Shown: positions 10,976 through 21,100, numbered from the stretch's first letter. The stretch is 64,000 nt of DNA from Pseudocercospora fijiensis CIRAD86 (GCF_000340215.1 NW_006921538.1:4166320-4230319); one strand, 5' to 3'. Numbers and translations: made by a program. The notes: generated from the letters alone by a model not told the origin.

Positions 10976-11677
10976 CTACTGGCGGTCTGCAGCAGCCTTT
11001 GCCACTGCCTTGGCTCGCCTGGCCTCGTTGATTCTCTGGTGTTGCAAGTACTTCTCGTACTTGGGCTTCTCGATCGCCAGCTTCTCCTCCACGTCTTTCC
11101 GCAGGCCAGGGAGCAGATCGACGGTGCGGTCGAGGTCCTCGACGATCTCGGGAGAGGCGTAGTTGCCTCTGAGGAGGTCCCAGACGTACTGGTGCACCAT
11201 AGTGCCGTATGGCGTGAAGGTGGGGTGGTGTGGCCTAAACACCTCGTGGATCTTGGTCATCGAGAAAGGGGTCACCTTCTCGTGACTGATCTTGTACGCG
11301 ATATTGTTGCGCAGGTAGAGCTCGGCTTCTGGCGGCTCAAGGTACAGCTTCCGAGCAGCATGCCACACAAGGCAGCGCTCGCCGGTCTCGATGGCACTCA
11401 CGAGCCGAATCACATGCTGGTCGCGGGCCGGGTCGAAACGGTGAATCGCCCGGAGGACGATTCGGAGGGCGGCGGGGGCAGCAAAGCCTTCTGGCAGGTC
11501 GATGCGTCTGTTGTTCTCGTCGGGGACTTCGGCCTCTGTGAGGAAGGTCCGGAAGGCAAGGGAGTGCTTCTCGAGCTTCGCGCGGTTGACCTCTGCGACG
11601 AATTTGGGCTCGCCATCTTCGACAAGGAAGACGCGTACGGTAGCTGATCGCAAGTATTTGGTGGTGGTGGCGGCCAT
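10976..11677 (-). CDS. Orphan protein A, BTB-like N-terminus (divergent pair)
   Basis: Single-exon ORF of 233 aa from an ATG at 11677. The first ~80 residues have a BTB/POZ-like layout: a strand (VRVFLVEDGEPKFVAEVNRA), then KLEKHSLAFRTFL, then a hydrophobic helix (APAALRIVLRAIHRF). This fold reading is inference from pattern only. The C-terminus is a charged Ala/Lys/Arg helix ending AKAVAKAAADRQ. The gene is transcribed away from a similar-sized protein beginning at 12358. The two share the order V-A-(E/K)-(V/I)-(N/D)-(R/K)-x-KL, an aromatic/hydrophobic helix ending in (F/Y)D, and overall length, so they look like old paralogs. Small BTB-like families of ~200-250 aa are common in Dothideomycetes. 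No function can be named. Confidence 0.75.
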   Translation of the reverse strand: MAATTTKYLRSATVRVFLVEDGEPKFVAEVNRAKLEKHSLAFRTFLTEAEVPDENNRRIDLPEGFAAPAALRIVLRAIHRFDPARDQHVIRLVSAIETGERCLVWHAARKLYLEPPEAELYLRNNIAYKISHEKVTPFSMTKIHEVFRPHHPTFTPYGTMVHQYVWDLLRGNYASPEIVEDLDRTVDLLPGLRKDVEEKLAIEKPKYEKYLQHQRINEARRAKAVAKAAADRQ

Positions 11678-12357
11678 CTCTGCTTGTTGTGTTTGTGTTG
11701 GTTGTGTCGGTTGTGATGTAGTTTGCTTGTGATATGCTTTGTGCGAGAGATGGTGGCCGAAGAAAGGAAGAAAGAAAGGCGAAGCTGGAAGAGCGAAAGC
11801 TATTCAAAGCCAGCCAGCAGCAACGGAGGCAGCCGAACCTCACGCGATGCACGAAATTGATTGCGTGCGAGTGACAACATGAAACACTAGCTTGAAGCAA
11901 AGAAAGCTTGGGATTATAAGAGCAGGAGGGTCTGATCGACCGTTTCTATTGGGATTCATTCACTACAATAGCACAATCGGTCGCCTGATCACTACCACGT
12001 TATTCACACATGAAGAATCAGTATAGGAGCCGACAATATCCGTAGCTCGTGATTCAAGTACTGCTCTCACTTTCACTTGGGTGGGCCTTTCACAAGCCAA
12101 GAGCCGCGTTTGCTTACGCGCTAGACCCGACGTAGCCGCTAAAATGGATCTACATAAGTCGCATTCTCGTGACGAGTCTTCTTCCAAAAAACTTGCAATC
12201 CAACTCTACCTTCGCCAACCACGAACAACATCGAGCAGCACACCATCACCACCCACCCCATCCCGGAACTTTACTCATCCACCCAGCAGAAGCAGTACGT
12301 CTTGCAATCGAGATTCATTGAAGTATAAGCACTGACGAGCCGATAGAATCCACTACA
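11678..12357. promoter_or_regulatory. Shared divergent promoter region
   Basis: This 680-bp gap separates two genes transcribed away from each other. Both flanks near the ATGs are pyrimidine-rich in the sense of transcription. No conserved operator-like element was seen. Shared regulation is inference from arrangement only. Confidence 0.45.
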
Positions 12358-13044
12358 ATGTCTTCCAACGCCGCCTCAATCTACGTCAAGCACAACAACG
12401 GCCGCGTGGAGCTCGTCGCGAAAATCGACAAGCAGAAGCTATGTCTCTTCTCCCGCCACGCCGACCGCCGCTTCAAGAGCGCGCCGACTCGAGACAGATC
12501 CTGCACTGAGCCCAGCCCTTTCCTCGTCCACCAGCCCGCCCACCTTGATGTGGACATCATCCCGTCCATTCGCATCATTGTGCGCTGGATCGAGGAATAC
12601 GACGAAGCCAACCCTGCTCCTCTCAACATCTCCATGATCCCAAATCCGCCCAGCCCAGGCACTCTCGGCCCCTGGATCGGGCCAGATATCAAGCAGGCGG
12701 TAGACCTGTACTTTACCTGCTTCCACATCTTCGTCGACCGTCATCGTCGCGGCGACCTGCTCCACCGGCAAATCAAGGACTATACCAAGCAGTCCTCCAT
12801 CAGCCTCAACGAGTTCCAGATGATCTCCGAAATCCTCTCGTTCGATACCGCCCTTATCCACAGCATGATGAATCAGGTCATCTACGACTCGATCAAGGGG
12901 AAGAGTGTGCCGGAGTGGGAGAAGATCAAGCAGTATTGCATTGAGGTGGGAAAGTGGCAGGAGATGTGCAAGATTGCGGAGGATATTGTGAAGAAGATCC
13001 AGGACGCGAAAGAAACGGATGCGGGTCGGAAAGGAGCGGCATAA
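12358..13044 (+). CDS. Orphan protein B, paralog-like partner of the divergent gene
   Basis: Single-exon ORF of 228 aa from an ATG at 12358. The N-terminus (IYVKHNNGRVELVAKIDKQKL) parallels that of the minus-strand neighbour (VRVFLVEDGEPKFVAEVNRAKL), and a helix (SIRIIVRWIEEYD) parallels LRIVLRAIHRFD at the same distance. The middle is Pro-rich (PNPPSPGTLGPW). The C-terminal third is helical and charged, ending in KKIQDAKETDAGRKGAA. No catalytic motif or membrane segment is visible. A third-position C bias and clean codon structure make it a real gene. It is probably a member of a lineage-specific BTB-like family; no function can be assigned. Confidence 0.75.
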   Translation: MSSNAASIYVKHNNGRVELVAKIDKQKLCLFSRHADRRFKSAPTRDRSCTEPSPFLVHQPAHLDVDIIPSIRIIVRWIEEYDEANPAPLNISMIPNPPSPGTLGPWIGPDIKQAVDLYFTCFHIFVDRHRRGDLLHRQIKDYTKQSSISLNEFQMISEILSFDTALIHSMMNQVIYDSIKGKSVPEWEKIKQYCIEVGKWQEMCKIAEDIVKKIQDAKETDAGRKGAA

Positions 13045-14361
13045 GATGCTGCCATGTGAGAGTGGCGAGGAGTCTTTTTTGCTTGTGATAGCCGTTAATA
13101 ATGCATGATCATCACATGAAGTCCCAATTACCATCTGTTTTTCTCCTTTGTCACAAGCATTTTGTCCTTCTCGTAGGGTATAAATCGGGCAAAAGTTCGC
13201 ACCTGCTTCTACGGTATATGCATTGTACAAGCTCACGATCTCTAGGCTGGGTGATGGTACGAAAGACATATACTGGAGCTTAGGCCATGGTGACGGCCAC
13301 TACGACTCACGCAACGTAAGATCATGGGAATGGTCTCCTTGCTATGCGGCACTACAACCTCCCGAGTTCACAAGCAACTAATACTATGAACGATATTTGG
13401 TGGAACTGAAGCCGCTGTGAACGCCACTGCGATTCACCAAACCTAAGAGTTTATCGATTACTTTCCTGCCTGGCGACATATACAAGCTTTCGCCTTCCCA
13501 GGTGACTCATTCAGTAAAGAACGACAGGAGGGCGCAAAGAAGCCATGGACTGACACTATCCGATCACCAGCCAAGCTGCTCCTGCCAATCAGGCTGGTCC
13601 TGCTAACCAGACGGAGGAGGAGTCCCACTCATTGGTGGCAACGGCAAAAGCGACTCAAATAACGGACGAGCTGGGCGATGAATTCTCGTGGAAGAGCCTG
13701 GCAGCCGAATCTGAAACTCCAGAGAACCAGGCATCCAAGCAACCGAAAGTCATGCTCTACCGAGACACAGCAGTCCAAACCGACTTGACCGATCCGCTCA
13801 TTGAGTTCCATGCCAGAGAAGACCAATACGTGAAGGCCGCTGCGACTCACAATCTTAGTACAACAGCTACGACCTCCTTACTCTGACCCTTGTTTGAGGT
13901 AACGACTTCGAAGGTAGCTGATACTACAATGGACCAAATTACTGAGATATAGAGTCTCGTGAACATTGATAGTGCTCACATATTCCAGCTTCGTAGCATT
14001 CTCCTCAATCGGCATTGTGTACAGGGTACCGACAGCTGACCCGCCTAATGCTAAAAGGCACTGGAATACCGAGGGATGGCGGCAGGTAAGAGCTATACCG
14101 CTTTACTTTCTTGATCTCTTGGCCTCAATCTTGTTGCGATATGCAATATCCATGCCAGAAGGCTCTCAGGCAGTCCATACTGAAATGGATGGAAATAATG
14201 AGAGACGTACGCCTGTGAGGATCTATACGGCTTACCTGGCCTACTCTCTCCAGCTTAGACTCAATGTCAGGGCAGCGAGTTCACAGTCGAGTAATACTAT
14301 AGTAAGCCGACACACTAAGAGATAAAATTCAGCGAGTCTCAGTACCGCTCACACACCTTTT
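13045..14361. other. Non-coding or relic stretch downstream of orphan protein B
   Basis: ORFs here lack ATG starts or show no protein character. An 84-codon ORF at 13632-13886 begins with TTG. Similar word orders at ~13290, ~13425 and ~13835 (GCCACTACGACTCAC, GCCACTGCGATTCAC, GCCGCTGCGACTCAC) hint at diverged copies of one short sequence. Confidence 0.3.
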
Positions 14362-14637
14362 TTGCCAAGCATTCGCCTCTTCGCTTTGCATTCTGTCCAA
14401 GCCAACGAGCCTCGGGACGGCGAAGCAATCGATTCGAATAGCCTTGGTGCGACAGACGGATATGGAGCAGACACCTACGCCACTCTGAAGTGGGAGTTAC
14501 GGGAGAAGACAGATTTAAGCGTCTTCAAACTCCTCGTAGGCACCATTCTTCACGAAGGCATCCATGTGATGGTCTACAAGTACTCGTGTATAAACGAGAT
14601 CTCGGTCGATGGATTCGACAAAGAATCGGGTCGTTAG
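14362..14637 (+). pseudogene. Relic exon with an HExxH zinc-protease-like motif
   Basis: An open frame without ATG (first possible codon TTG at 14362) encodes a protein-like stretch around LLVGTILHEGIHVMVYKY, containing HEGIH, a hydrophobic-HExxH-hydrophobic arrangement like SprT-type or other zinc peptidases. No third zinc ligand can be placed, and the frame stops 24 residues after the segment. I read it as the remnant of a gene, possibly an exon whose partners are lost. It is not obviously a copy of the HELAH gene at 51.2 kb. Confidence 0.3.
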
Positions 14638-16021
14638 GGGGTAGCTTCTGTGAGGCCGACTTGGACCTGCCCGCGCTCACATCTTTATCCGTGTCTTCGA
14701 AAATGAGGATCCCCTTGCTTAATTTCAAGCGATGAAAGAACTTGGAGAAGATACTAGGATTCGCTTCAACATAGGCCGGCGAAAGGCAGTGCAGGCATAT
14801 ATCAAACACCGCAGCGGATTGACGGAAGTTTTTCTCGTTAGCTAGGAGGCATGATTAGTGTGTACGCTATCGACGTGGCTCCACAATTTGCACGAATGAT
14901 TAGGCGCATCCGACTAGGCTTTGAGGAGAAATTATACGATAAGAGAGATATTTCTGCGAAAAACTTCTTGGATTTGGCTCTACGAAGACCTCTTCTCGGA
15001 TTAGTAGCGGGCTGATATCGCTAGAGAGATCTTAGACCTCTTACTCCGACTAGGTCTAGTGTCAGAACGACATTGATTCGCACCCCAGAAAGTGCAAGAA
15101 CTCGGCTATCGAGCGAAAGAAGTGACTGCTTCATAAGCGATGAGTGCGATGAGTCGGATGAGCTCTCAAGCGTAGACTCTTAAGATCAATTACCCCGTGA
15201 GCGCTAAAGCAGGCCCAAGCTTTGCCACGATGTCTTTGTCACGGTCGCTGGATCTCAGCCGATGTTGCTAAGCCAATCAAAGCGATTCGAAGTCGAGCGA
15301 CTGGATGAGAGGTCGTCTAAATACCTCGCCGTCGTGCCCCTCGTTGAAGCTGTCGGTCGCGGGGACATTGTTTTTCGTGTTCCAAATGTTGGGAAAGGCC
15401 GAACCGTGCCGTGAACGTAAAGCATGTCTCTCATACGTGCACTATCCTTGTGCTCTTCAAAACGTCTTGCATACTCAAGGTCCCAGGTCAAATCTTGACT
15501 TGGGTAAGGAAGGTAGTCTATAGGGTCAAAACGAAGGTAAGGAATGAGAAAAGCGCGAGAACTCAGCTCCGTTGCTTTCGAGACTATAATTCGTCATCAA
15601 TACCGGAGAAACTGCTGGTGGAGGCGATGAGAAGCTCGATGGCCCTGTTGCTTCTTATCGAGATATATGCCAATGCGGCGGAAGGTTGACGTGCGGGTCT
15701 CGTCATATATGGGCTGCAATGGGCAATTCGGCGTACGGAGCGTGACGATAATGGAATGTTGATCTCTTTAGCTTTCCTGATCCCCGTCATCTCAAGAGCT
15801 TGTATCGACCTCACCTCTGACAGTCTTGGCATTGGCCTCAGGCTCGGAGAATTCATCGCCGCCGGCCAAGCTCACTGCCTAGCGCCGGCAAACTCAAACG
15901 CCATCAAACGCCGATGTTGGTACATCAACATCCCGGCCCAGACACCCGCTCTTCTTCCGACATCAGCGTCTCGAATTCCTATCAAGCCGCGCCAACTCAT
16001 ACAATCTCGAAAGACGCCAAG
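14638..16021. other. Relic or non-coding stretch before the dehydrogenase gene
   Basis: No supportable gene. A few patches (about 14900-15250) read like remnants of repeated DNA with scattered stops. The last ~120 bases are the promoter and leader of the next gene. Confidence 0.35.
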
Positions 16022-16975
16022 ATGAAGCTCCTCTATCCGACCTCTCTGGCCCTCGATGTCAGATCCCTCGAAGGGTTTGCCGCATCTCTGCACCCATACG
16101 ACGTCAAGCAGCCGATCCCGGAAGATCTCATCGATGCGGAAGTGCTGGTGACATGGTGCAACTCGGCAGACAACCTCAAGGATGCTGCGGCGCGAATGAA
16201 AAACCTCAAGTGGATCCAGTCCCTCGCCGCCGGTCCGAACGACGTCCTCAACGCCGGGTTTGATGCTTCCAAGATAACCGTCACAACCGGATCCGGCCTC
16301 CACGACTACACTGTCGCCGAGCACGCCCTCGGTCTTCTCTTGAACGCGGCCCGGAAGTTCTACGAAATGCGAGACTACCAGCTCCAAGGACTGTGGCCTC
16401 AGCATCTGGGTGGACCTCAGCCGGACAGGCCGAAGGGCAAGTTCACCAGCTTACGGGGTGCGAATGTCCTTATCTGGGGCTTCGGGAACATCGCCAAAGT
16501 CTTGACACCGCATCTCAGAGGTCTTGGTGCCAATGTCAAAGGTGTGGCGAGATCAGCTGGCGTCAGAGACGGTGTTGAGGTGCTCAGCGAGGATCAGTTG
16601 CCGAAGGTCTTGGCGGAGACGGATGCGCTGGTTATGATCTTGCCGGGGTCTGAGAGTACCAAGAATGCTTTGAATGCCGAGAGACTGAACCAGTTGCCGA
16701 ATCATGCCTGGGTGGTCAATGTGGGAAGAGGAACGAGTGTTGACGAGGATGCCCTTGTGAAGGCTTTGAACGAGGATAGAATTGGCGGCGCGGCGTTGGA
16801 TGTTTTCGTGCAAGAGCCGCTGCCGAAGGAGTCGCCTTTGTGGACAGCGAAGAACTGCATCGTCAGTCCTCATGCAGCTGGTGGACGGCCACAAGGAGCG
16901 GAAGGTCTCATAGCCTACAACTTGAGGAGGTTCCTGGCCGGCCAAGAGCTCAAAAATGTGATATCAGGTGAGTGA
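16022..16975 (+). CDS. D-isomer-specific 2-hydroxyacid dehydrogenase, NAD(P)-dependent
   Basis: Single exon, 317 aa from the ATG at 16022 (CCAAGATGA context). An in-frame ATG at 15914 would add 36 residues with no family character, so the inner start is preferred. The Rossmann glycine motif is at WGFGNIA (152-158). The catalytic arginine is R236 in NVGRG, the glutamate E265 in QEPLP and the histidine H284 in SPHAAG. The segment GGAALDVF just before the Glu is also typical. These enzymes reduce 2-keto acids such as glyoxylate, hydroxypyruvate or pyruvate to D-2-hydroxy acids, or the reverse, usually in the cytosol. The exact substrate cannot be read from sequence. Length fits the family. A GTGAGT near the stop is not needed as a donor. 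Confidence 0.92.
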   Translation: MKLLYPTSLALDVRSLEGFAASLHPYDVKQPIPEDLIDAEVLVTWCNSADNLKDAAARMKNLKWIQSLAAGPNDVLNAGFDASKITVTTGSGLHDYTVAEHALGLLLNAARKFYEMRDYQLQGLWPQHLGGPQPDRPKGKFTSLRGANVLIWGFGNIAKVLTPHLRGLGANVKGVARSAGVRDGVEVLSEDQLPKVLAETDALVMILPGSESTKNALNAERLNQLPNHAWVVNVGRGTSVDEDALVKALNEDRIGGAALDVFVQEPLPKESPLWTAKNCIVSPHAAGGRPQGAEGLIAYNLRRFLAGQELKNVISGE

Positions 16976-17373
16976 CACATAGATGCATTAGACGAGTAGC
17001 TGAGATCAAGCACATTTTCTGCTCTTCAAGTCCCAGGAAGAGCAAATTATCATGGAGAACTGAAAGGTGTATACCTTGCGCTACAGATCGCCACGGCCAA
17101 TGAGAAGACGGAGACGACGTAAACCACATACGAGACAAACTACACCAATATTGCAGCTGCTTCTCACTCTTCAGACCCCCAAGCTCTCTTCGCATGAGTA
17201 CAATATACACCTAGCAGATGGACCGACCTCCAACCACACGAGACGACATGTCCAGAAAACCCTCCGCAAGAAACAGCATTCGGACAAAAATTAGACATCG
17301 ATACCGGATCTCCTTGTCCTATCGTACCTTCCTCCTCGCACCACGCATCTTCCAACCACGAATTCAGCTGAAC
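16976..17373. other. Intergenic between convergent genes
   Basis: The dehydrogenase and the RBR-type gene converge here. ORFs through this stretch are antisense shadows or low-complexity; nothing else is seen. Confidence 0.4.
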
Positions 17374-18972
17374 CTACGGCTCGACCTCTCCATGCACCAT
17401 CCGCCTTTCCTGATTTTCCAAATCAAAAAACCACCTCGGAGGCTCACAATCCCCAACTCGGAGCGGAAAGTCGTCGGTGGGCAACGGCCATTCCACCACC
17501 CGACTCTGAGGGCCCCGGCGAAAGGTCTGAACCACAAACCGTCGCGCAAGGCGCATGTAATTCGCCTCGAAAATCTCATCCGCACGCAGCTGATCCCACA
17601 TCCCCAACTCCATCCCACGACTCAAGAGAATTTCCAAGTTCCTGGGATCTTGTATTTTCTCTTCTTCATCCCATGGTTGGCCTTTGTTCATTTCTTCAAT
17701 GACTCCTTGGGCGTTGAGGTTCCAGATGAACAGCGGTGAAGGACCTTCTTTGCGCAGTTGATCCACCATGGCGATCACTTCTTCGTTTGAGATGAGCGAT
17801 CGCATGAGGCAAACGGCCAGCATGGCTTGGAGACGTTGAATATCACGGCCTCGATTGCGATAGCGTTTTCTGGGCCGCGACCCCATCGTCTCCTCGAGTA
17901 ATCTGGCATCAGAAATCCCCAAAACATCCCCGAATCCCGCCGCTCGCATCGTGCTGATGGCAGGAACAATCCACGGCGCTCTGGGGTCCGGTGGAGGGAT
18001 GTTTGGGAACCGCAGGAACCGATCCCCTCGTTCGAATCTTTCCGGGAAATACCCGGTCCTCTCCGGACCCGGTTCGGGCTGCTCCTCCTCTATGAAAACG
18101 AGTCGAGGATTCTCCCACGGCTGCAACTCTCGTCGAACTAGGCGTCTCCGTCGCGGGCCTGGAGGTTGACCGTACCAGGGACACTGGCCCTCGCGATCTC
18201 CCCAGTGCTGCTCTGCCATGCTCAAAACTTGCTCTCCGCACACGAAGCAGAAGTCTGTCCGACACACGGGTCTCGGGCAGACCATATGGTTGCACGCCTC
18301 TCCGAGATATACCGGGACTCGACAATCCGCTTCTGGACAGAGCTGGTAGTCCTTCCCACGCACCTGACCTTCCAAACCATCGATTTCAGCTTGTGCTTCT
18401 TCTTCTTCCACTTCCATCAAAAGACAACGATGCGGTACACGAACCCCATAAGTCGGCTCAAAGCAATTCAAACAGCTCAAACCCGCGCACGAAGAACAAG
18501 AACAAGACGGAATCTCCTCATCCTCCATCCCTCGAAGCTGATGCCCACAAGGCTCCGTCTCCACCCCGAGCGCCACCGGCGGAATCCAAGTCTTCGGATT
18601 CTCATCCGCATAAGGATTCCGCGGCCGATCCCCGACGCGAATCCTATGTTTACAATACCTCCTCTCCGACACCGGGACGGCGTAGTCTTCCGCGCGCTCA
18701 TAATACAACTGGTAGAGATCGTTGTCGTCGATCAAGGCACGAAAGTCTTCGATGTAGAGCGGATCACGTCCCTCGCTGAGGGGATAGTAGATTTCGTTTT
18801 TGATCGCGTCTTGGATTTTTTTGGTGAGGTACGGTTTTGCGCAGTCGTTGCAGTAGCGGGATTCGAGGATGAAGGTGTTGTCTTTTCCGGTCAAGTCTTC
18901 GGCGCAGATGGGACAGGAGTTGTCGTCGTCTTCTTCTGATTCCCAGTCGGTGAAGATGCCGTCGGCGTTCAT
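17374..18972 (-). CDS. RBR (RING-IBR-RING) type E3 ubiquitin ligase candidate
   Basis: Single-exon ORF of 532 aa from an ATG at 18972. A first C-x2-C pair (C20, C23) and a second (C41, C44) give a RING1-like zinc site near the N-terminus. A cysteine-rich middle at about 142-183 (CGH, SCSCSSCAGLSCLNC, HRC) is IBR-like. The segment 212-246 matches RING2: C212, C217, then EACNHMVCPRPVC-x3-FCFVC. C227 sits where RBR ligases have their catalytic cysteine (GxCNHM). The long C-terminal part is Arg/Pro-rich then helical and unrecognised. RBR ligases take ubiquitin from an E2 onto this cysteine before passing it to a substrate. The first RING is separated from the IBR by ~60 residues and is atypical, so activity is inferred. 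Many such proteins occur in fungi as an expanded family. Confidence 0.75.
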   Translation of the reverse strand: MNADGIFTDWESEEDDDNSCPICAEDLTGKDNTFILESRYCNDCAKPYLTKKIQDAIKNEIYYPLSEGRDPLYIEDFRALIDDNDLYQLYYERAEDYAVPVSERRYCKHRIRVGDRPRNPYADENPKTWIPPVALGVETEPCGHQLRGMEDEEIPSCSCSSCAGLSCLNCFEPTYGVRVPHRCLLMEVEEEEAQAEIDGLEGQVRGKDYQLCPEADCRVPVYLGEACNHMVCPRPVCRTDFCFVCGEQVLSMAEQHWGDREGQCPWYGQPPGPRRRRLVRRELQPWENPRLVFIEEEQPEPGPERTGYFPERFERGDRFLRFPNIPPPDPRAPWIVPAISTMRAAGFGDVLGISDARLLEETMGSRPRKRYRNRGRDIQRLQAMLAVCLMRSLISNEEVIAMVDQLRKEGPSPLFIWNLNAQGVIEEMNKGQPWDEEEKIQDPRNLEILLSRGMELGMWDQLRADEIFEANYMRLARRFVVQTFRRGPQSRVVEWPLPTDDFPLRVGDCEPPRWFFDLENQERRMVHGEVEP

Positions 18973-19068
18973 GGTGCTGGTGGTGCGATTTTGTCGGAAT
19001 GTGGCTGTACTGTATGCGTGCTATGGGCTGGGAAGTCTGCTGGCAAATCTTTGGAAGTAGGAATTTTG

Positions 19069-19356
19069 CTAGCTATCATAATGTAGGGTCTTTCTTTGTT
19101 CTTCAGCCAGACCAGATTCGCCGGAGTAAACCCAAACTGCCTTTGTATGATGACCGATTCCGGCGAATATCACCATCCTGACTTCTTTGTCTCGTGAACT
19201 GAGAGTCTCCAGCATTGAACGCTGGTAAAATGCTGCCAATAGTGAGCGTTCTCTTTCAGAGCACCGCCATAGCTTGTGCTCGTTATATGCATATTGGGAG
19301 TGGGTAGCCGGACCGTATTCGCCCTCTGGTGGGCGGTACCGCTGGTCGCGGCTCAT
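19069..19356 (-). CDS. Possible small protein of 95 aa
   Basis: ORF from an ATG at 19356. It is charged and Tyr/Arg-rich at the start (MSRDQRYRPPEGEYG) with no domain or signal. It lies upstream of the RBR-type gene on the same strand, within that gene's probable promoter. Weak; the larger ORF containing it starts with GTG. Confidence 0.2.
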   Translation of the reverse strand: MSRDQRYRPPEGEYGPATHSQYAYNEHKLWRCSERERSLLAAFYQRSMLETLSSRDKEVRMVIFAGIGHHTKAVWVYSGESGLAEEQRKTLHYDS

Positions 19357-19905
19357 GCTGATGATGGGCGCTCGGTAGCGTTGTGTGCGACTTGTGAAGC
19401 GAGCTTTCAGAGGGGAGAGATGTTGGAGGGACGGATGCTGGAGGGAGGGAGGGAGGGTTGTGATGTCTGCGATGGAAACGGTTGCGCGGCTGCGTTGGAT
19501 ATTGACGGGCCAGGTTTGATCGTACCTCATCGTTCCATCGCTCCATTCCAGCTCCAGCCTACAGGAGCGTGCGGCGATCGTCTGTGAGGGCGTGCAAGTA
19601 CCATTGTAAGGCTTCGATGAAGTGAGAGAGGCGGGTTTGGTGCTGGATTGACACACGGGTTAGAATGTCATGGGAGGGACGTGTTGCAGCTACGAATCTG
19701 TAAACTAAAGCCACTCAACGCTTTCGCTGGCAATTGATCTCGTCCAGGCGATGGAATGGTCTCCTGGTTGAAGGGGAAACATTGATGTAGGAAGGACGGT
19801 GAAGTGAAGCAAGACCGTTGGGCTCCTGCATGATGTTGCCGGGGTGAGCTTCAGTGGTGTTGTTCTTCAATTCCACGCGGCGTCACTCACGACTGAACAA
19901 ACAAC

Positions 19906-20647
19906 ATGGCGCCGAAGGACAAAAAAGACGTGGATATTCTTGGTCGACCGCTTTCGCCGGTCAAGTTGATACCACCCGTATCAATTGACGCGGCGAAGCA
20001 ACGGCGAATGTGAGAGACCAACATATAATCACCCCGTCAGCCTCCTGTTCTTCCACTGCTGACGCTCTGCTAGACGGCCATACTTCGAGGTATGGACTGA
20101 CGGGTCAATACGACCCAATCCAGGCGAGCGAGCTGAGGTAGAAGGTGGTCAGGCCGGGTGTGCATTCGCATTTCACAATGCGGTGACTCCAGACCGACCA
20201 GTTGGACTATGCTTTCCACTTCGGTGGACGAACGACATCACCGCCGTCGAGCTCCGAGGGATTCAGGAGGCTTTGGCGTGCTTGGTGGCATTGCACAGCG
20301 CCCACGGAGCCTCTGACGCATTCGTCGATGCCCAAGTCACTGTGTGGTCTGACTGCCGTGATGCGGTGGATGAGATCAGGGTGGCGATCGGAGGGCCGCC
20401 GGTCTTTTTGACACCCTTCTGGAGGGGGCTGGCCCAAGTGAACCATCCTCAGCTCGTCAATGGAATTGTCAACTTGATTGGCAATCTCCAGCGCCGCGGT
20501 ATAGTCGCACGCGTGATGTGGCAGAGGCGAATGCTCACCAGAGAAGCGGCAGCCGCTGATGACGGGGCACGGTATGCAGCGGAGATGAGGAGGATGCTTG
20601 GCCCGCCATGTCCAACAACCTTCCGACTACCCTTACGACAATCTTGA
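19906..20647 (+). CDS. Stand-alone RNase H-fold protein with intact D-E-D-D set
   Basis: Two exons, 19906-20009 and 20074-20647, with a 64-nt intron (GTGAGA donor, GCTGAC branch, CTGCTAG acceptor) give 225 aa. The splice restores RPYFEVWTDGS, the first RNase H strand. The catalytic acids can be placed: D44 in WTDGS, E94 in TAVELRGIQEAL, D128 in VWSDCRDA and D197/D198 in AAADDGARYAA. The spacing is that of type-1 RNase H domains, such as those at the end of non-LTR retrotransposon polyproteins. No reverse transcriptase, endonuclease or zinc knuckle lies next to it, and the ORF begins with its own ATG and a 35-residue leader (GRPLSPVK). It may be a domesticated RNase H or a member of a fungal family acting on RNA-DNA hybrids. 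An active enzyme is inferred from the four acids. Confidence 0.8.
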
Positions 20648-20715
20648 TTCGGCGACGACTCAAGGCGTGCATGGTCACGAAATCCTCAAGCAGTTCTCGG
20701 CCTCCGATTACCGTT

Positions 20716-21100
20716 GGGTGGCAGTCTCACAGCACTGTCGGGCTTGTGGAGCCAGAGCTCGTGTGAACAAAATCCTGTTGGGGTGACCTTTCAGGGCGCA
20801 ACGCCATAAGCGAAACTCCAGAGGCAGCGAGACGAGAATGGCGTGGCTCGTTGTGGGTGGCAGTCTCACGGCACTGTTGGACTTGTGGAAGTCAGAGCTG
20901 GTGAAGCATCACAAATCCTGTCTGAGCAATCTTGCAGGGCGCGACTCCATAACGCGAAACACCTTAGACATGGCGGCGAGATTGGAGTAGCTCCGTGTCG
21001 GGTAGCAGTCTCACGGCACTGTTGGACCTTTTGGGCGGGTCAAGCTTGTGATGCCTTGCGAGGCCGGGGAACGAAATCCTACTCCCACCTTCTCGTGGTG
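20716..21100. repeat. Three tandem diverged copies of a ~140-bp unit
   Basis: GGGTGGCAGTCTCAC (or GGGTAGCAGTCTCAC) starts units at 20716, 20855 and 21000, spacings of 139 and 145 bp. Each copy continues with GCACTGT(C/T)GG and a GC-rich middle; the first two also share an AAATCCTG block, AGGGCGC and CCATAA-GCGAAAC. The third is partial. The repeat begins 69 bp after the stop of the RNase H-like gene. No ORF spans it, and unlike the 137-bp array at 8.7-10.6 kb it is not TA-rich. Confidence 0.75.

Noticed and set aside
17951..18939. Plus-strand ORFs across the RBR gene
   Set aside because: Antisense shadows of a gene with zinc-binding cysteines conserved on the other strand.
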